Positions 9,829 through 18,779 of a stretch of DNA of 64,000 bases are shown piece after piece. Made by a program: the position numbers and the translations under genes. The notes under the pieces are model-generated. The model saw nothing but the letters and a program-made list of their open reading frames with translations. It did no database searches and was not told the DNA's origin. The first letter of the stretch is position 1; each line of letters opens with the position of its first letter. The stretch comes from Colwellia sp. 75C3 (lineage in GTDB: Bacteria; Pseudomonadota; Gammaproteobacteria; Enterobacterales; Alteromonadaceae), in contig NZ_PJAU01000051.1 of the NCBI RefSeq assembly GCF_002836255.1, positions 1 to 64,000 of the forward strand, read 5' to 3'.

Positions 9829-10005
9829 CTAATATTCATTCAATATATCTGGGTTTGATGCTAGCTTCTTCCAACCGTAAACATTCATAGAACCCAATAT
9901 CCTAATGATCGTATTTCGAATAAAACGGACTATGGTGTTATCGATGTTTTTAACGATAGCCCTGCACCTAAAGTACCACTGAAGCTTTTTTAAATAATGT
10001 TGTAG
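9829..10005 (-). pseudogene. Possible gene remnant, 58 codons, unknown family
   Basis: The minus-strand frame is open between an in-frame TAA at 10006-10008 and the TAG at 9829-9831. The translation is mixed hydrophobic/basic and ends NPDILNEY. No usable ATG lies at its 5' end. It may be the 3' fragment of a decayed gene or chance. Evidence is weak. Confidence 0.25.
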
Positions 10006-10202
10006 TTAATGTGATTTTTGTTTTGCTGACAAACGCGACATCAACAAACCTACATCCCCTCAGCAGATCTTCAGGCCAATGATTGTTGGAGGTAGGGGGA
10101 TTACTATACTTAACAATTTAGCAATAAGTAAATACAGAAAATCTTGGTAAAAGCCTGAACCGGTTAATAGAAGCTGCTTTATTTTGAAGAGCATAAATAA
10201 CG

Positions 10203-11165
10203 CTAAATGATCACTTTATCTAATAAAGTGATCAAGCTCTTAATATAAGAAACACGTTTGGCAACACTCGCTTTATTTGGACTTATTGATATTTTTCCGC
10301 CGATAAAATCAAGCTGATCATAATGACATTGCTGCAGAGAGTTTTCTATTTGTTCAATAGTTAAATGAGAACCCTTCGCAAAACTTGGAATATTAAATGC
10401 TTGCTCTGGTGGCATATGGGTATCTTTCCATTGTCCATACGGACCTTCAAGCCCCGAGGCGCCTGAAAATATTATGCCTTTTAATAAACCACTTCGGTAG
10501 GCTTGTTTGATATGAAGCAAAGGGCCTGTTGAACTGCGTGTTTCTATAGCTGAGCGGCCCCAATTGATACTGATACCAATGTCACTGTTAAGCCTATTAT
10601 TAACATGTTTGATAGCGGTAATCTCATCTTCCAATAACATAAAGCCTTTTTCTGCTTCTTGTCCAACAATGTGGGCATCACAATGTTCAATCACAAGTTT
10701 TGCACCGTACCAATCCCAAGACTGCATAGTGTCAAGGGACGCTTGTAGCGCTTGTATAGATGAATGCGTGCTAGCGGTGATTCTTGGCGCGGTATGTATT
10801 TTTATAAAGCTCACGGCTTGTTTATCTAAGTAACTATTGAGTTTTAATATGGCCTGCTGAGCTTGTTGATAAAAAGCAAGTGCGGCTTGTCTGCCATCTT
10901 CATTGGTAGAAGCAATGCCAAAGTGAGGGTTTTTAGCAATATTGCCCATAACACCTGGGATTGAGGTAAATATAAACTGCCAATCTTTATCGATATTCTC
11001 TAAAAACCAATCATCGTCATAAGGGTGAAGTTTACCGGTAAAAGGGTGCTCTAGACCTGCAATACGATCAATAGCTTTGAGTTGTTGATAATACTGAGTT
11101 TCTAATTCTTGGTGCCATTGTTCGGTAGAAGGTGCAGTGGCATATGCGCCAATAATATATTCCAT
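10203..11165 (-). CDS. DUF4862 family protein, predicted sialic-acid-locus enzyme
   Basis: A 320-residue cytoplasmic protein without signal peptide or membrane segment. It begins MEYIIGAYATAPS and matches my memory of the DUF4862 family, which looks like a xylose-isomerase-type TIM barrel. Candidate metal or acid residues sit at strand ends (KIHTAPR, LVIEHCDAH, ISINWGRSAIETR, FSGASG). Function is unknown. It is divergent from nagA-nanA, and a NanR-type operator (TGTACC-TTT-TATACC at 11210-11224) lies 45-60 bases before its start. That places it in the sialic acid regulon. An isomerase, epimerase or lyase acting on a sialic acid variant or other amino sugar would fit, which is an inference. 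Confidence 0.75.
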   Translation of the reverse strand: MEYIIGAYATAPSTEQWHQELETQYYQQLKAIDRIAGLEHPFTGKLHPYDDDWFLENIDKDWQFIFTSIPGVMGNIAKNPHFGIASTNEDGRQAALAFYQQAQQAILKLNSYLDKQAVSFIKIHTAPRITASTHSSIQALQASLDTMQSWDWYGAKLVIEHCDAHIVGQEAEKGFMLLEDEITAIKHVNNRLNSDIGISINWGRSAIETRSSTGPLLHIKQAYRSGLLKGIIFSGASGLEGPYGQWKDTHMPPEQAFNIPSFAKGSHLTIEQIENSLQQCHYDQLDFIGGKISISPNKASVAKRVSYIKSLITLLDKVII

Positions 11166-11209
11166 TAAGTGTCAGCCTTGATAATAGATAAGTCATTTGA
11201 CTTTACTGG

Positions 11210-11224
11210 TGTACCTTTTATACC
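11210..11224 (-). promoter_or_regulatory. NanR-type operator before the DUF4862 gene
   Basis: On the minus strand this reads GGTATA-AAA-GGTACA, two hexamers 9 bp apart as in the E. coli NanR operator. It lies 45-59 bases upstream of the start codon, over the expected promoter. Confidence 0.75.
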
Positions 11225-11507
11225 ATCACTCCTGTTTTGTTGCAATATAACGTACTGGTTTTTAATCGAGGTTTTCATTTACAGGTTAACTTTAGAGAAA
11301 TTTAAAGAAAAAAATAGAAATAATGAGTAATTCTATAGAAGCTACTTAGAAAATAATGACTACTTATCGTTAGTATTAGGACTCAATCTGCAATGACTTT
11401 CAAATAAAAATAATTATATAAGCGAATAAAAACAATCTATTACTGTTTTTATTTAATTGTTTTACTGAAAAAAAATATTTTCACTTTGACAATAAAAATA
11501 CTTAAAT

Positions 11508-11537
11508 GGTATATTGGTATAACAGGTTGATGGTGTA
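11508..11537 (+). promoter_or_regulatory. NanR-type operator before nagA-nanA
   Basis: GGTATA at 11508 and 11516, a degenerate GGTTGA at 11525 and GGTGTA at 11532 form a run of four GGT-type hexamers. The central part reads GGTATAACAGGT, identical to the core of the E. coli Nan box. It is the most extended such site in the window and lies about 155 bases before the nagA start. Confidence 0.8.
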
Positions 11538-11692
11538 CCTTGTATTTACGCTGTGCCATAGGCGTAAATTATTAAATAGTAGGCGTTTTGCTAGTCAGAA
11601 AATGGCATCTCAGTTTGATCTTATTCACTGTAGCTATAAGTTTTATAAATAGTTTTTAATAAACTAACAACGTAGAGAGAAGTCGAATAATC

Positions 11693-12829
11693 ATGATTAC
11701 CACAATAATAGCAAAGCGAATGTTTGATGGTAACAGCATCATAAATAATCAGGCGATAAGCTTCGCGGACGGTAAAGTGATCGCTTTTGATTCAGTTAAA
11801 GGCTCGAAGGAAATAAAGGTTTCAGGTTTACTTACGGCAGGTTTTATTGATGTACAGGTTAATGGTGGTGGCGGATATTTATTTAACCACGACACTAACT
11901 TAATAGCGCTTGAAGCAATGGTATTAGCGCATAGTCGCTATGGAACAACAGGATTGCTGCCAACACTTATCACTAGCGACATTGAGACAATAAATGCCGC
12001 GGCAAACACGATTTCCTTCGCAATAAAAGAGCAAATGGTTGGCATCGTAGGTGTACATTTTGAAGGACCACATATTAGTGAGCCTAAAAAAGGCATTCAT
12101 AGTAGTGAGCACATTCGAGCCTTATCCGAACAAGAAATAGCTATTTACTGTCGCGATGATCTAGGCGTGAAAATTGTCACACTAGCACCTGAAAATGTCA
12201 CTACAGCGCAAATTAAATATTTAATCGAGCACGATGTAAAAGTCTGTTTAGGACACTCAAATGCAAGTTTTGAAATAACGCAGGCTGCATTGGCCGCTGG
12301 GGCAGTTGGTTTTACCCATTTATTTAATGCGATGTCACCGCTGACGTCTCGCGAGCCTAATATGGTCGGAGCGGCATTGCTTGATCAACACAGTTGGTGT
12401 GGTTTGATCTTAGATGGTCATCATGTTCATCCCGCAGTAGCTAAGTTAGCAACACGTGCTAAAAAAAAGGGCAAGATGATGTTAGTGACAGATTCAATGT
12501 CAACGATAGGCAGTAGCCAACAAACACTTGAATTTGACGGCCATAAAATACAGTTATCAGACGATAAGCTAACCAGTCAAACAGGACAATTAGCTGGCTC
12601 GGCCCTAGATATGATTACAGCGGTAAATAATGCCAAAATGATGCTAGATGTGCCATTAGAAGAAGCGTTAAGAATGGCAAGTTTATATCCGGCAAATTTT
12701 CTTGGCTTAAATACAGAAACCCCTCAGCTAGCCATTGGTGCTAATGCTGACTTCACATTACTTGAATACGGTAATAACTCTGCTTTACATGTTAGCCAGA
12801 CATGGATTGGCGGCAAACAAATATTCTAA
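11693..12829 (+). CDS. nagA: N-acetylglucosamine-6-phosphate deacetylase
   Basis: A 378-residue amidohydrolase that removes acetate from GlcNAc-6-P to give GlcN-6-P, the step after NanE in sialic acid breakdown. Visible family motifs are AGFIDVQVNGGGG, HFEGPHISEPKKG (metal-binding Glu), CLGHSNAS and GFTHLFNAMSPL (metal-binding His), DGHHVHP, and LVTDSMS with the catalytic Asp. Length is normal for the family. The ATG at 11693 is preceded by AGAGAGAAG. It is the first gene of a nagA-nanA unit, with 16 bases between them, downstream of a NanR-type operator. Confidence 0.95.
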   Translation: MITTIIAKRMFDGNSIINNQAISFADGKVIAFDSVKGSKEIKVSGLLTAGFIDVQVNGGGGYLFNHDTNLIALEAMVLAHSRYGTTGLLPTLITSDIETINAAANTISFAIKEQMVGIVGVHFEGPHISEPKKGIHSSEHIRALSEQEIAIYCRDDLGVKIVTLAPENVTTAQIKYLIEHDVKVCLGHSNASFEITQAALAAGAVGFTHLFNAMSPLTSREPNMVGAALLDQHSWCGLILDGHHVHPAVAKLATRAKKKGKMMLVTDSMSTIGSSQQTLEFDGHKIQLSDDKLTSQTGQLAGSALDMITAVNNAKMMLDVPLEEALRMASLYPANFLGLNTETPQLAIGANADFTLLEYGNNSALHVSQTWIGGKQIF

Positions 12830-12845
12830 ATTACAGAGGTTTACA

Positions 12846-13754
12846 ATGAAAAAACTTACCGGATTGATCTCCGCCCCTCATACACCTTTTGATAAACATG
12901 GCGAAGTTAATCTTGCTGTTATCGATCAAATTGCCGCACTACTCATCAACCAAGGCGTTGAAGGTGTTTATATTTGTGGCACTACAGGTGAAGGCCTTAA
13001 TTGTTCTGTCGCTGAACGTAAAGCTGTCGCTGAACGTTGGGTTATCGCAGCTCAAGGCAAGCTCAGTATCACGGTGCATACAGGCGCTTTGTCAATTGTT
13101 GATACACTTGAATTAACAAAACATGCAGAAACACTCGATATCTTTGCTACTTCAGTTATCGCTCCATGTTTCTTCAAGCCAGGCTCAGTGGATGACCTTG
13201 TCGCCTATTGTGCTGCTGTTGCTGCAGCGGCTCCGACAAAGGCCTTTTATTATTATCATTCAGGTATGTCTGGTGTCATGTTTGATATGGAACAATTCCT
13301 TATCAAAGCAGATAAACTTATTCCAAACCTTGCCGGTATTAAGTTCAATCATGGTGATCTTTATGAATACCAACGTTGTACACGTGTTTGCGATGGAAAA
13401 TTCGATATTCCTTTTGGTGTTGATGAATTCCTACCAGGTGGACTTGCGGTAGGCGCTATTGGTGCTGTTGGTAGTACTTATAACTACGCGGCACCGCTTT
13501 ACTTAGACATTATCGAAGCATTCAATAACGGCGATCAAGCTAGCGTAACCGCCCTTATGGATAAGGTTATCGGTATTATTCGTCCACTCGTACAATATGG
13601 TGGGGTTGCTGCGGGTAAAGCGGCAATGTTGCTACACGGTATTGATGTTGGCGATCCTCGACTCCCTATTCGTGCACTTTCGGCAGCAGAAAAAGAAGAT
13701 GTTGTTGCTAAAATGAAAGATGCTGGTTTTATGGCGCACATAAAGGCTTCATAG
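12846..13754 (+). CDS. nanA: N-acetylneuraminate lyase
   Basis: A 302-residue class I aldolase of the DHDPS/NAL family that splits Neu5Ac into ManNAc and pyruvate. The pyruvate carboxylate motif GTTGEG, the catalytic Tyr region (FYYYHSGMSG) and the Schiff-base Lys (GIKFNHGDLYEY, Lys about 166) are all present, and GDLYEY matches the sialic acid branch rather than dihydrodipicolinate synthase. The frame is open back to 12735, but the ATG at 12846 follows an AGAGG at normal spacing and gives the family's usual N-terminus (MKKLTGLISAPHTPF). It is probably translated from the same message as nagA. A strong terminator lies 150 bases downstream. Confidence 0.96.
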   Translation: MKKLTGLISAPHTPFDKHGEVNLAVIDQIAALLINQGVEGVYICGTTGEGLNCSVAERKAVAERWVIAAQGKLSITVHTGALSIVDTLELTKHAETLDIFATSVIAPCFFKPGSVDDLVAYCAAVAAAAPTKAFYYYHSGMSGVMFDMEQFLIKADKLIPNLAGIKFNHGDLYEYQRCTRVCDGKFDIPFGVDEFLPGGLAVGAIGAVGSTYNYAAPLYLDIIEAFNNGDQASVTALMDKVIGIIRPLVQYGGVAAGKAAMLLHGIDVGDPRLPIRALSAAEKEDVVAKMKDAGFMAHIKAS

Positions 13755-13901
13755 CACCGATTAAGAACACGGAATAATAATAATTTAACGACTAGGTAAC
13801 TACTTACGCTTTGTATATGAATGATTGCTAGCAAAGGTTATATCCATTTTTACAATCTATAAATAGCAATTATATAAGTGTTACATATAAAAAATATATA
13901 C

Positions 13902-13932
13902 AACCATCAACACTTTGTTGATGGTTTTTTTT
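13902..13932 (+). terminator. Intrinsic terminator after nanA
   Basis: A perfect 10-bp stem AACCATCAAC/GTTGATGGTT with a 5-base loop is followed by TTTTTT. This is a textbook rho-independent terminator. It lies only 22 bases before the SemiSWEET start. Confidence 0.9.
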
Positions 13933-13954
13933 GTCAAAAAAATAGGAGTAAATA

Positions 13955-14236
13955 ATGCTTACTGTCGACATCATCGGCTGGATGGCAATGTTGTCATCAA
14001 TTTTGTATTTATGTTTTGGCTTACCCTTGCAGATTATCAATAACTATCGGAGAAAATCGACGCAAGGTTTGTCATTAATGTTGATTGTCTTTTGTGCCAT
14101 TACTTTGGTGATGTGGTCATTGTACGCTTGGAATAGTAATCCGGTAGATTGGTACATCCTAGGGGCTAATTTGCCAGGATTTTTCTTTTCGTTAGTCTTA
14201 CTTTACCAATTTTGGCTGTATCGTTTTAATGATTGA
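13955..14236 (+). CDS. SemiSWEET / PQ-loop small sugar transporter
   Basis: A 93-residue membrane protein with three hydrophobic helices (about residues 5-27, 38-60 and 66-88) and the PQ-loop signature region (LPLQIINNYRRKSTQGLSL) between helices 1 and 2. This is the layout of bacterial SemiSWEETs, which work as dimers and pass sugars down a gradient. AGGAG lies 7 bases before the ATG. It follows the nanA terminator so closely that expression must come from readthrough or from a promoter inside the terminator region. Its place inside a sialic acid island suggests movement of an amino sugar or breakdown product. Substrate is unknown. Confidence 0.85.
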   Translation: MLTVDIIGWMAMLSSILYLCFGLPLQIINNYRRKSTQGLSLMLIVFCAITLVMWSLYAWNSNPVDWYILGANLPGFFFSLVLLYQFWLYRFND

Positions 14237-14320
14237 AAATACTTTTGTTATTCACAGCTTTACTGCTTTATATTTGCAATGTAAATGATTAATAATCAGC
14301 AGTTTATTGTAGCCATAAAT

Positions 14321-14361
14321 AAAAAGTCAACGCTCAGTATATGCTGAACGTTGACTTTTTT
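14321..14361. terminator. Bidirectional terminator between convergent genes
   Basis: AAAAAGTCAACG-C-TCAG pairs with CTGA-A-CGTTGACTTTTT across a short loop (one mismatch), with A and T runs on both sides. It serves the SemiSWEET gene on the plus strand and the M60 peptidase gene on the minus strand. Confidence 0.88.
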
Positions 14362-14411
14362 GCTTTGTAATTATTTGGGTTTTACTCGTTTAAGGCATTT
14401 AAAGTGCTCTG

Positions 14412-17400
14412 TTATGGTGTTGGCCATATTTGTACGCCATCAATAGCCAGGCTACTTTGGTTTAAACTTGAACAATAGCCCGTACTGGTCGAGGTATAGA
14501 ATACTTGCGGTAGCATTTTATAACCTTTTGCCGTGATTTGTGCTTTTGCTTTAGCACTTAACTCAAAGCCATACATAGCAAACCAATCGCTTAAATTTAA
14601 CTGCGTTATTTCAGATAAAGAGATAAATAAGCGTTCATTTTGACTGGTTACTTTAAATTCCTCGAGTGTGTAATCATTAAAACCTAGTGCTACTTTACCT
14701 GCAGCCCACGTTTCAATTGAGTTATCTAAGCGCCACATTTCTCTATCCCAAATATGCATTCGGGGGTATAAGTACCAACCGTTTGTAATCGTACCTTCTG
14801 CTTGCGCTGCCATCATTAATTGGATATATAGCGCATGATGCTCAGACCAACTTTTAGATAGCTTTTCTTGCATGTATAGTGCTGGATCCGCTGCTAACTT
14901 GCTTTGTTGTAAAGTATTAAACATCGTTTCAAAAGGAAGCCCCTGACAACTTGCAGACTCACCGGTTTCATCTTCATAAATAGACTTAGAAAAATATGAG
15001 TAGAAGTTGGTATTTGAATGACCGCCATATCCTTCAAAGCGCATGCTACCTCGTTCAATGCCATGACCTAATTCATGTAAGTCACCATGTCCCGTAGGAC
15101 TGAAGTTCCAACCAGCATCATATGGGTTACCGCTACAGCCCCAGCCACACGTTGGTTGGTCGGCATTCATGTGTTTGACAATATCGATGGTATCAACTGA
15201 GAGTCCACGATTAGTGACAAAGTCATGTATTTCAGGGACTACGTCTATACCAGGTCCTTTAAAGCCTGCGAGTACATGCACCTTATTATGGGTGTAACGG
15301 TAAGTCGCATTAGCAAAATCTGAGGCGACAGGCCAAATACTGCCAGATAATGACGCACGTAATTTAGTCAATTTAGAATGTACCTCAAAGCCTTCAGTGG
15401 CAATTTCAGCCCAATCATAATCACCTTTATCCATTTGTTGGGCAAAAACAATATCATCTGCAGGTGTTCGCCAATGTGGGTGACGACCAATATTGGTAAA
15501 GGTAAAACTGACCTCGATATCTTTTTGAGAAAAACCTATTTGAATGGGACCACCGTAACTTGAGGTAAAACGTATTGTTTCACCAGAAGTAATCGTTAAA
15601 CGATTACTTTGTAATAGGTAAGGACGGTTATATTTATTGCCATTGAATATATGTGTGGCGCCAGTTCTTAAGGTATTAATAAAAATGCTGGTATCCGCAA
15701 TATTATTATCGGTACGTGTAACCGTAAACGTTTGTCCTGGTAATGCATAAACACCGGCAGAGCGAAAAGAGGGTTTAGATGTTAATGATACATTTGCACT
15801 CTCAGGAGTAATATGACTAAAGTCAGAACGGCTAAAGTTACCCATGTCAGGCTGTACTGGATTAATATCACGGGTATTGTAGATAGCGTAATCAGCATAT
15901 AAAGACTTAAAAAAGTCTACCGTATCAGTTGTTAATTTATCCATAGGATAGCTAACTGTTTGGCGATAGTGATCGGCTAGTAAAATTAACAGTTTGTTCA
16001 GGCGGTAATCTTCGCTATTAAATATATTTATTTTTTGGCTGTTAAAAATGTTAAACATCGCATTGGTGGCATTAGCACCATCAAAAAACTCGCTTTGCAC
16101 GTTAGACTCTGCAGGACAATTTCTAACACTACAACCCGTTAAGTCGACATCGAAAAAATTATTTTTAAAGTTTGTTAACAGTGTTCTTATATTGAGAATA
16201 TCACTGGGTAAACCATCCGTTAAGGTTGATGGATCAAATGCTTGTAAACGTAATTTCCACCAGTAATTGTCATGACCGTGAGTAATGTTAAATACACTGA
16301 GTAGCTCGCGGCCGTGCTCACCAATACCGCCGTCATGTTGAAGGTAGATCACCGGAATATTTTGCGCTAACGCGTTTTTTACGCTTTGGATGATGGCCGC
16401 TTTATCATCACCACTGCGGGCAATGCGTGAAATAATAATTAAATCAGGCTTATTGGCAATACAGTCGGCAAGCTTAGTACCGTCACAAACACCCGCATCG
16501 TTATAACTAACATTCGTTACGTTATTATCAAACCAAGCACGGGTTTGGCTACGATCCTTAAACCAGTGACTCTCATCAAGTTGAGTAAATATCACTTTAA
16601 ACTCAGCTAACTCTGTTGATTTTTTCTGTGTTAACCAATCAAAACTATTATGTAAGAATTGCTCCATTTGGGCGTTCTTACCGTTTCTAAAGGGATTACC
16701 ACCAAAGGCTAAGTAACGGCCAGTATCAGTGGTTTTACTACCCGCAATGGCAATAGGGAGAACTCGGTCTATCCCACCCGCTTGATATGAGCTGTTCGTA
16801 TTGAGTACTGTGTCATTAAAAGGATATTGCCCATACAAAATAGCAGCGTCATGGCTAGGATCCCAATCAATGGCAGTAAGTTTATTCTCGGTAGAATCGA
16901 GTTGGAAAAGTTGACGTTTAACTTCATTAAAACGGACTTTGTGACTGTCAATTTCCACAAGGGCTGCATTTAAAATACTATCACTTTCTGCTATCACTAA
17001 AGTATTGCCGGTAGCGATTGCTAAATCTAACGAACCATCATCAATATATATAGTAAAAACTGATGTTCTTTGCGCTACACCGTCATCTAAGGTAATTGGG
17101 ATAATAGTTTCACCAACATGCTCTATGGCTGGGGTACCAGATAATATACCTGTCTTTCTATCCAGCGTGAGCCAGCTAGGTAAAGAAGATGCACTGTAAG
17201 TTACTACACTCTTTTCTTCTGCCTTGTTTCTTAAATCGAAATTAAATAATGTTTCAGATACCGCTTGTGCTATTAATGTGGTGAGTTCTGGAAATATACG
17301 AATGTTAATGCTAATGCTCAGTGACGTGGATAATTTTCCATCTGAAACCACAAGTTCAATATCACCGCTTATGCCTGAGTCACCTATTTGTGGCGTACCT

Positions 17401-18545
17401 GTCATTTCACCAGTAGTGCTATTTATACTCAACCATGTTGGTTGGTTAGTTACACTAAAACTTAATACGTCGTTGTTTTCATCTGCCGCAGAGGGAGTGA
17501 AGGTAAAGGCTTGTTCAATTACCGCTTCACTAGGTATGCCTGATATTGTCGGTGCTAAGTTTCGCTCGATTACGGTGATGCTAATACTTAGTGATACGGA
17601 TAATGCTCCGTCTGAAACGGTTAATTTAATATCAAGGATACCTACATCATTTAATCCTGGCGTACCTGTTATCTCACCTGTTGTGTTATCTATACTTAAC
17701 CATAGCGGTAGACCAGTGGCACTAAAAGTTAATATGTCGTTGTCTTTATCTAATGCTATCGGGGCAAAGCTAAAGGCATCTTCTGTTATCACATTATTAG
17801 CTGTGCCTGAGATTGTTGGTGCTTGATTTACGACAGGTACATTAACAACGTATATTGCTACGGTAATCGATGTTGAAAGAACACCATCTGACACAGTTAA
17901 TTCAATATTCCTAAAGCTCCCTAAATCACTGAGTTGTGGTGTACCGGTCATTTCCCCAGTTGTTCCATCTACAGTTAACCATGACGGTAAATTAGTGGCT
18001 GAAAAAGCTAACTCATCGTTATTTTCATCGGTTGCGACAGGAGTAAAGCTAAATGCTTGTTCAACGACTGCTTTATTAGGTATGCCTGATAGTTTAGGTG
18101 CTTTATTATTTTCGGGTTTAACTTCTTTTTCTTCTTCTGGAATAGCAATGACTGAAATAGTTATTTCATAGCGAATTGTACTTTTAGCGTCAGAGGCGGT
18201 TAATACTAGGTTATGCTCACCAATATCATCGACAGAGGCAGTGCCCTTAATACCTGTGGTGTCTAAAGTTAACCAAGCGGGCAAGTTCTCTGACCCTAAT
18301 ATCACGTCATCGCCATCACTATCGGATAACGTTGGTGTAAAAGTGTAGTTTGTGCCTACTGTGGCAACCGTTGGTGTTCCTGATATTACAGGAGCAATAT
18401 TGGCTGTATCTGGTGTTGTAGGAATAGGATTAGCTGGTTCGGTACTTTCTTCATCACTGCCGCCACAACTGGTAATGCTCAGGCAAAGAAGTAAGAAAAT
18501 ACATTTTTTGAGCGGGTTTCGAAAAGTCAACATGGGTTTATTCAT
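14412..18545 (-). CDS. Mucinase-like M60/ImpA metallopeptidase lipoprotein
   Basis: A 1377-residue exported lipoprotein. The N-terminus has a lipobox (LSITSCGG, Cys about 27). Residues about 48-505 hold five putative Ig (He_PIG-like) domains with the repeated LPxWLTxDxxTGxxxGTP pattern. Residues about 510-1377 resemble ImpA-type metallopeptidases with an M60/enhancin catalytic domain. HELGH is at 1157-1161 and the third zinc ligand is probably the Glu in FEGYGGHSNTN, nine residues after the second His. Known M60 peptidases cut O-glycosylated, often sialylated, mucin-like proteins. It lies downstream of nagB on the same strand after a 234-base gap, so it may belong to the nan unit. Its likely job is to open glycoproteins at the cell surface. 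No sialidase is present in the window. Confidence 0.88.
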   Translation of the reverse strand: MNKPMLTFRNPLKKCIFLLLCLSITSCGGSDEESTEPANPIPTTPDTANIAPVISGTPTVATVGTNYTFTPTLSDSDGDDVILGSENLPAWLTLDTTGIKGTASVDDIGEHNLVLTASDAKSTIRYEITISVIAIPEEEKEVKPENNKAPKLSGIPNKAVVEQAFSFTPVATDENNDELAFSATNLPSWLTVDGTTGEMTGTPQLSDLGSFRNIELTVSDGVLSTSITVAIYVVNVPVVNQAPTISGTANNVITEDAFSFAPIALDKDNDILTFSATGLPLWLSIDNTTGEITGTPGLNDVGILDIKLTVSDGALSVSLSISITVIERNLAPTISGIPSEAVIEQAFTFTPSAADENNDVLSFSVTNQPTWLSINSTTGEMTGTPQIGDSGISGDIELVVSDGKLSTSLSISINIRIFPELTTLIAQAVSETLFNFDLRNKAEEKSVVTYSASSLPSWLTLDRKTGILSGTPAIEHVGETIIPITLDDGVAQRTSVFTIYIDDGSLDLAIATGNTLVIAESDSILNAALVEIDSHKVRFNEVKRQLFQLDSTENKLTAIDWDPSHDAAILYGQYPFNDTVLNTNSSYQAGGIDRVLPIAIAGSKTTDTGRYLAFGGNPFRNGKNAQMEQFLHNSFDWLTQKKSTELAEFKVIFTQLDESHWFKDRSQTRAWFDNNVTNVSYNDAGVCDGTKLADCIANKPDLIIISRIARSGDDKAAIIQSVKNALAQNIPVIYLQHDGGIGEHGRELLSVFNITHGHDNYWWKLRLQAFDPSTLTDGLPSDILNIRTLLTNFKNNFFDVDLTGCSVRNCPAESNVQSEFFDGANATNAMFNIFNSQKINIFNSEDYRLNKLLILLADHYRQTVSYPMDKLTTDTVDFFKSLYADYAIYNTRDINPVQPDMGNFSRSDFSHITPESANVSLTSKPSFRSAGVYALPGQTFTVTRTDNNIADTSIFINTLRTGATHIFNGNKYNRPYLLQSNRLTITSGETIRFTSSYGGPIQIGFSQKDIEVSFTFTNIGRHPHWRTPADDIVFAQQMDKGDYDWAEIATEGFEVHSKLTKLRASLSGSIWPVASDFANATYRYTHNKVHVLAGFKGPGIDVVPEIHDFVTNRGLSVDTIDIVKHMNADQPTCGWGCSGNPYDAGWNFSPTGHGDLHELGHGIERGSMRFEGYGGHSNTNFYSYFSKSIYEDETGESASCQGLPFETMFNTLQQSKLAADPALYMQEKLSKSWSEHHALYIQLMMAAQAEGTITNGWYLYPRMHIWDREMWRLDNSIETWAAGKVALGFNDYTLEEFKVTSQNERLFISLSEITQLNLSDWFAMYGFELSAKAKAQITAKGYKMLPQVFYTSTSTGYCSSLNQSSLAIDGVQIWPTP

Positions 18546-18779
18546 CTTATTGTTTTTTATCGTTATAGTTATTGTTTTTATAGTTATGAGAGGAGGGTAT
18601 CACTACTGGTCCGATGATTGAATAACAAAAAACACGCTAAATAGACTAAATGGTAATAATTTTTAAGTCATTGGAGCTAGTGCTTACGGCTAAAATATGG
18701 TGTTAAAATTTACTTTTATTTTGAGTTGTTTATTAGCCGTTTATTAACTTATCACCTTAATTTTTACCTTTATTCATAC

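Larger units (their letters stand above)
9748..10202. other. 455-bp region between convergent genes, with hairpin and ORF remnant
   Basis: No complete gene is seen. A 9-bp stem hairpin lies at 9798-9826. On the minus strand an open stretch of 58 codons ends at a TAG at 9829-9831 and reads like protein (for example MNVYGWKKLASNPDILNEY at its end). It has no start codon or ribosome site, so it may be the tail of a lost gene. I do not recognise the family. Confidence 0.45.
11166..11692. other. Divergent control region, DUF4862 gene / nagA-nanA
   Basis: This 527-bp region has no gene. It carries two NanR-like operators, one near each divergent gene, separated by about 290 bases of AT-rich sequence. 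The nagA side has a long leader of about 155 bases between its operator and the start codon. Confidence 0.6.

Noticed and set aside
17224-17826. Open 200-codon plus-strand frame inside the M60 peptidase gene
   Set aside because: It is the mirror of the repeated Ig-like domains on the other strand, has no ribosome site and no protein-like family pattern.
18546-18779. NanR site before the M60 peptidase gene
   Set aside because: Only single loose GGTAT-like words are present (for example near 18597), without a second half site at the right distance.
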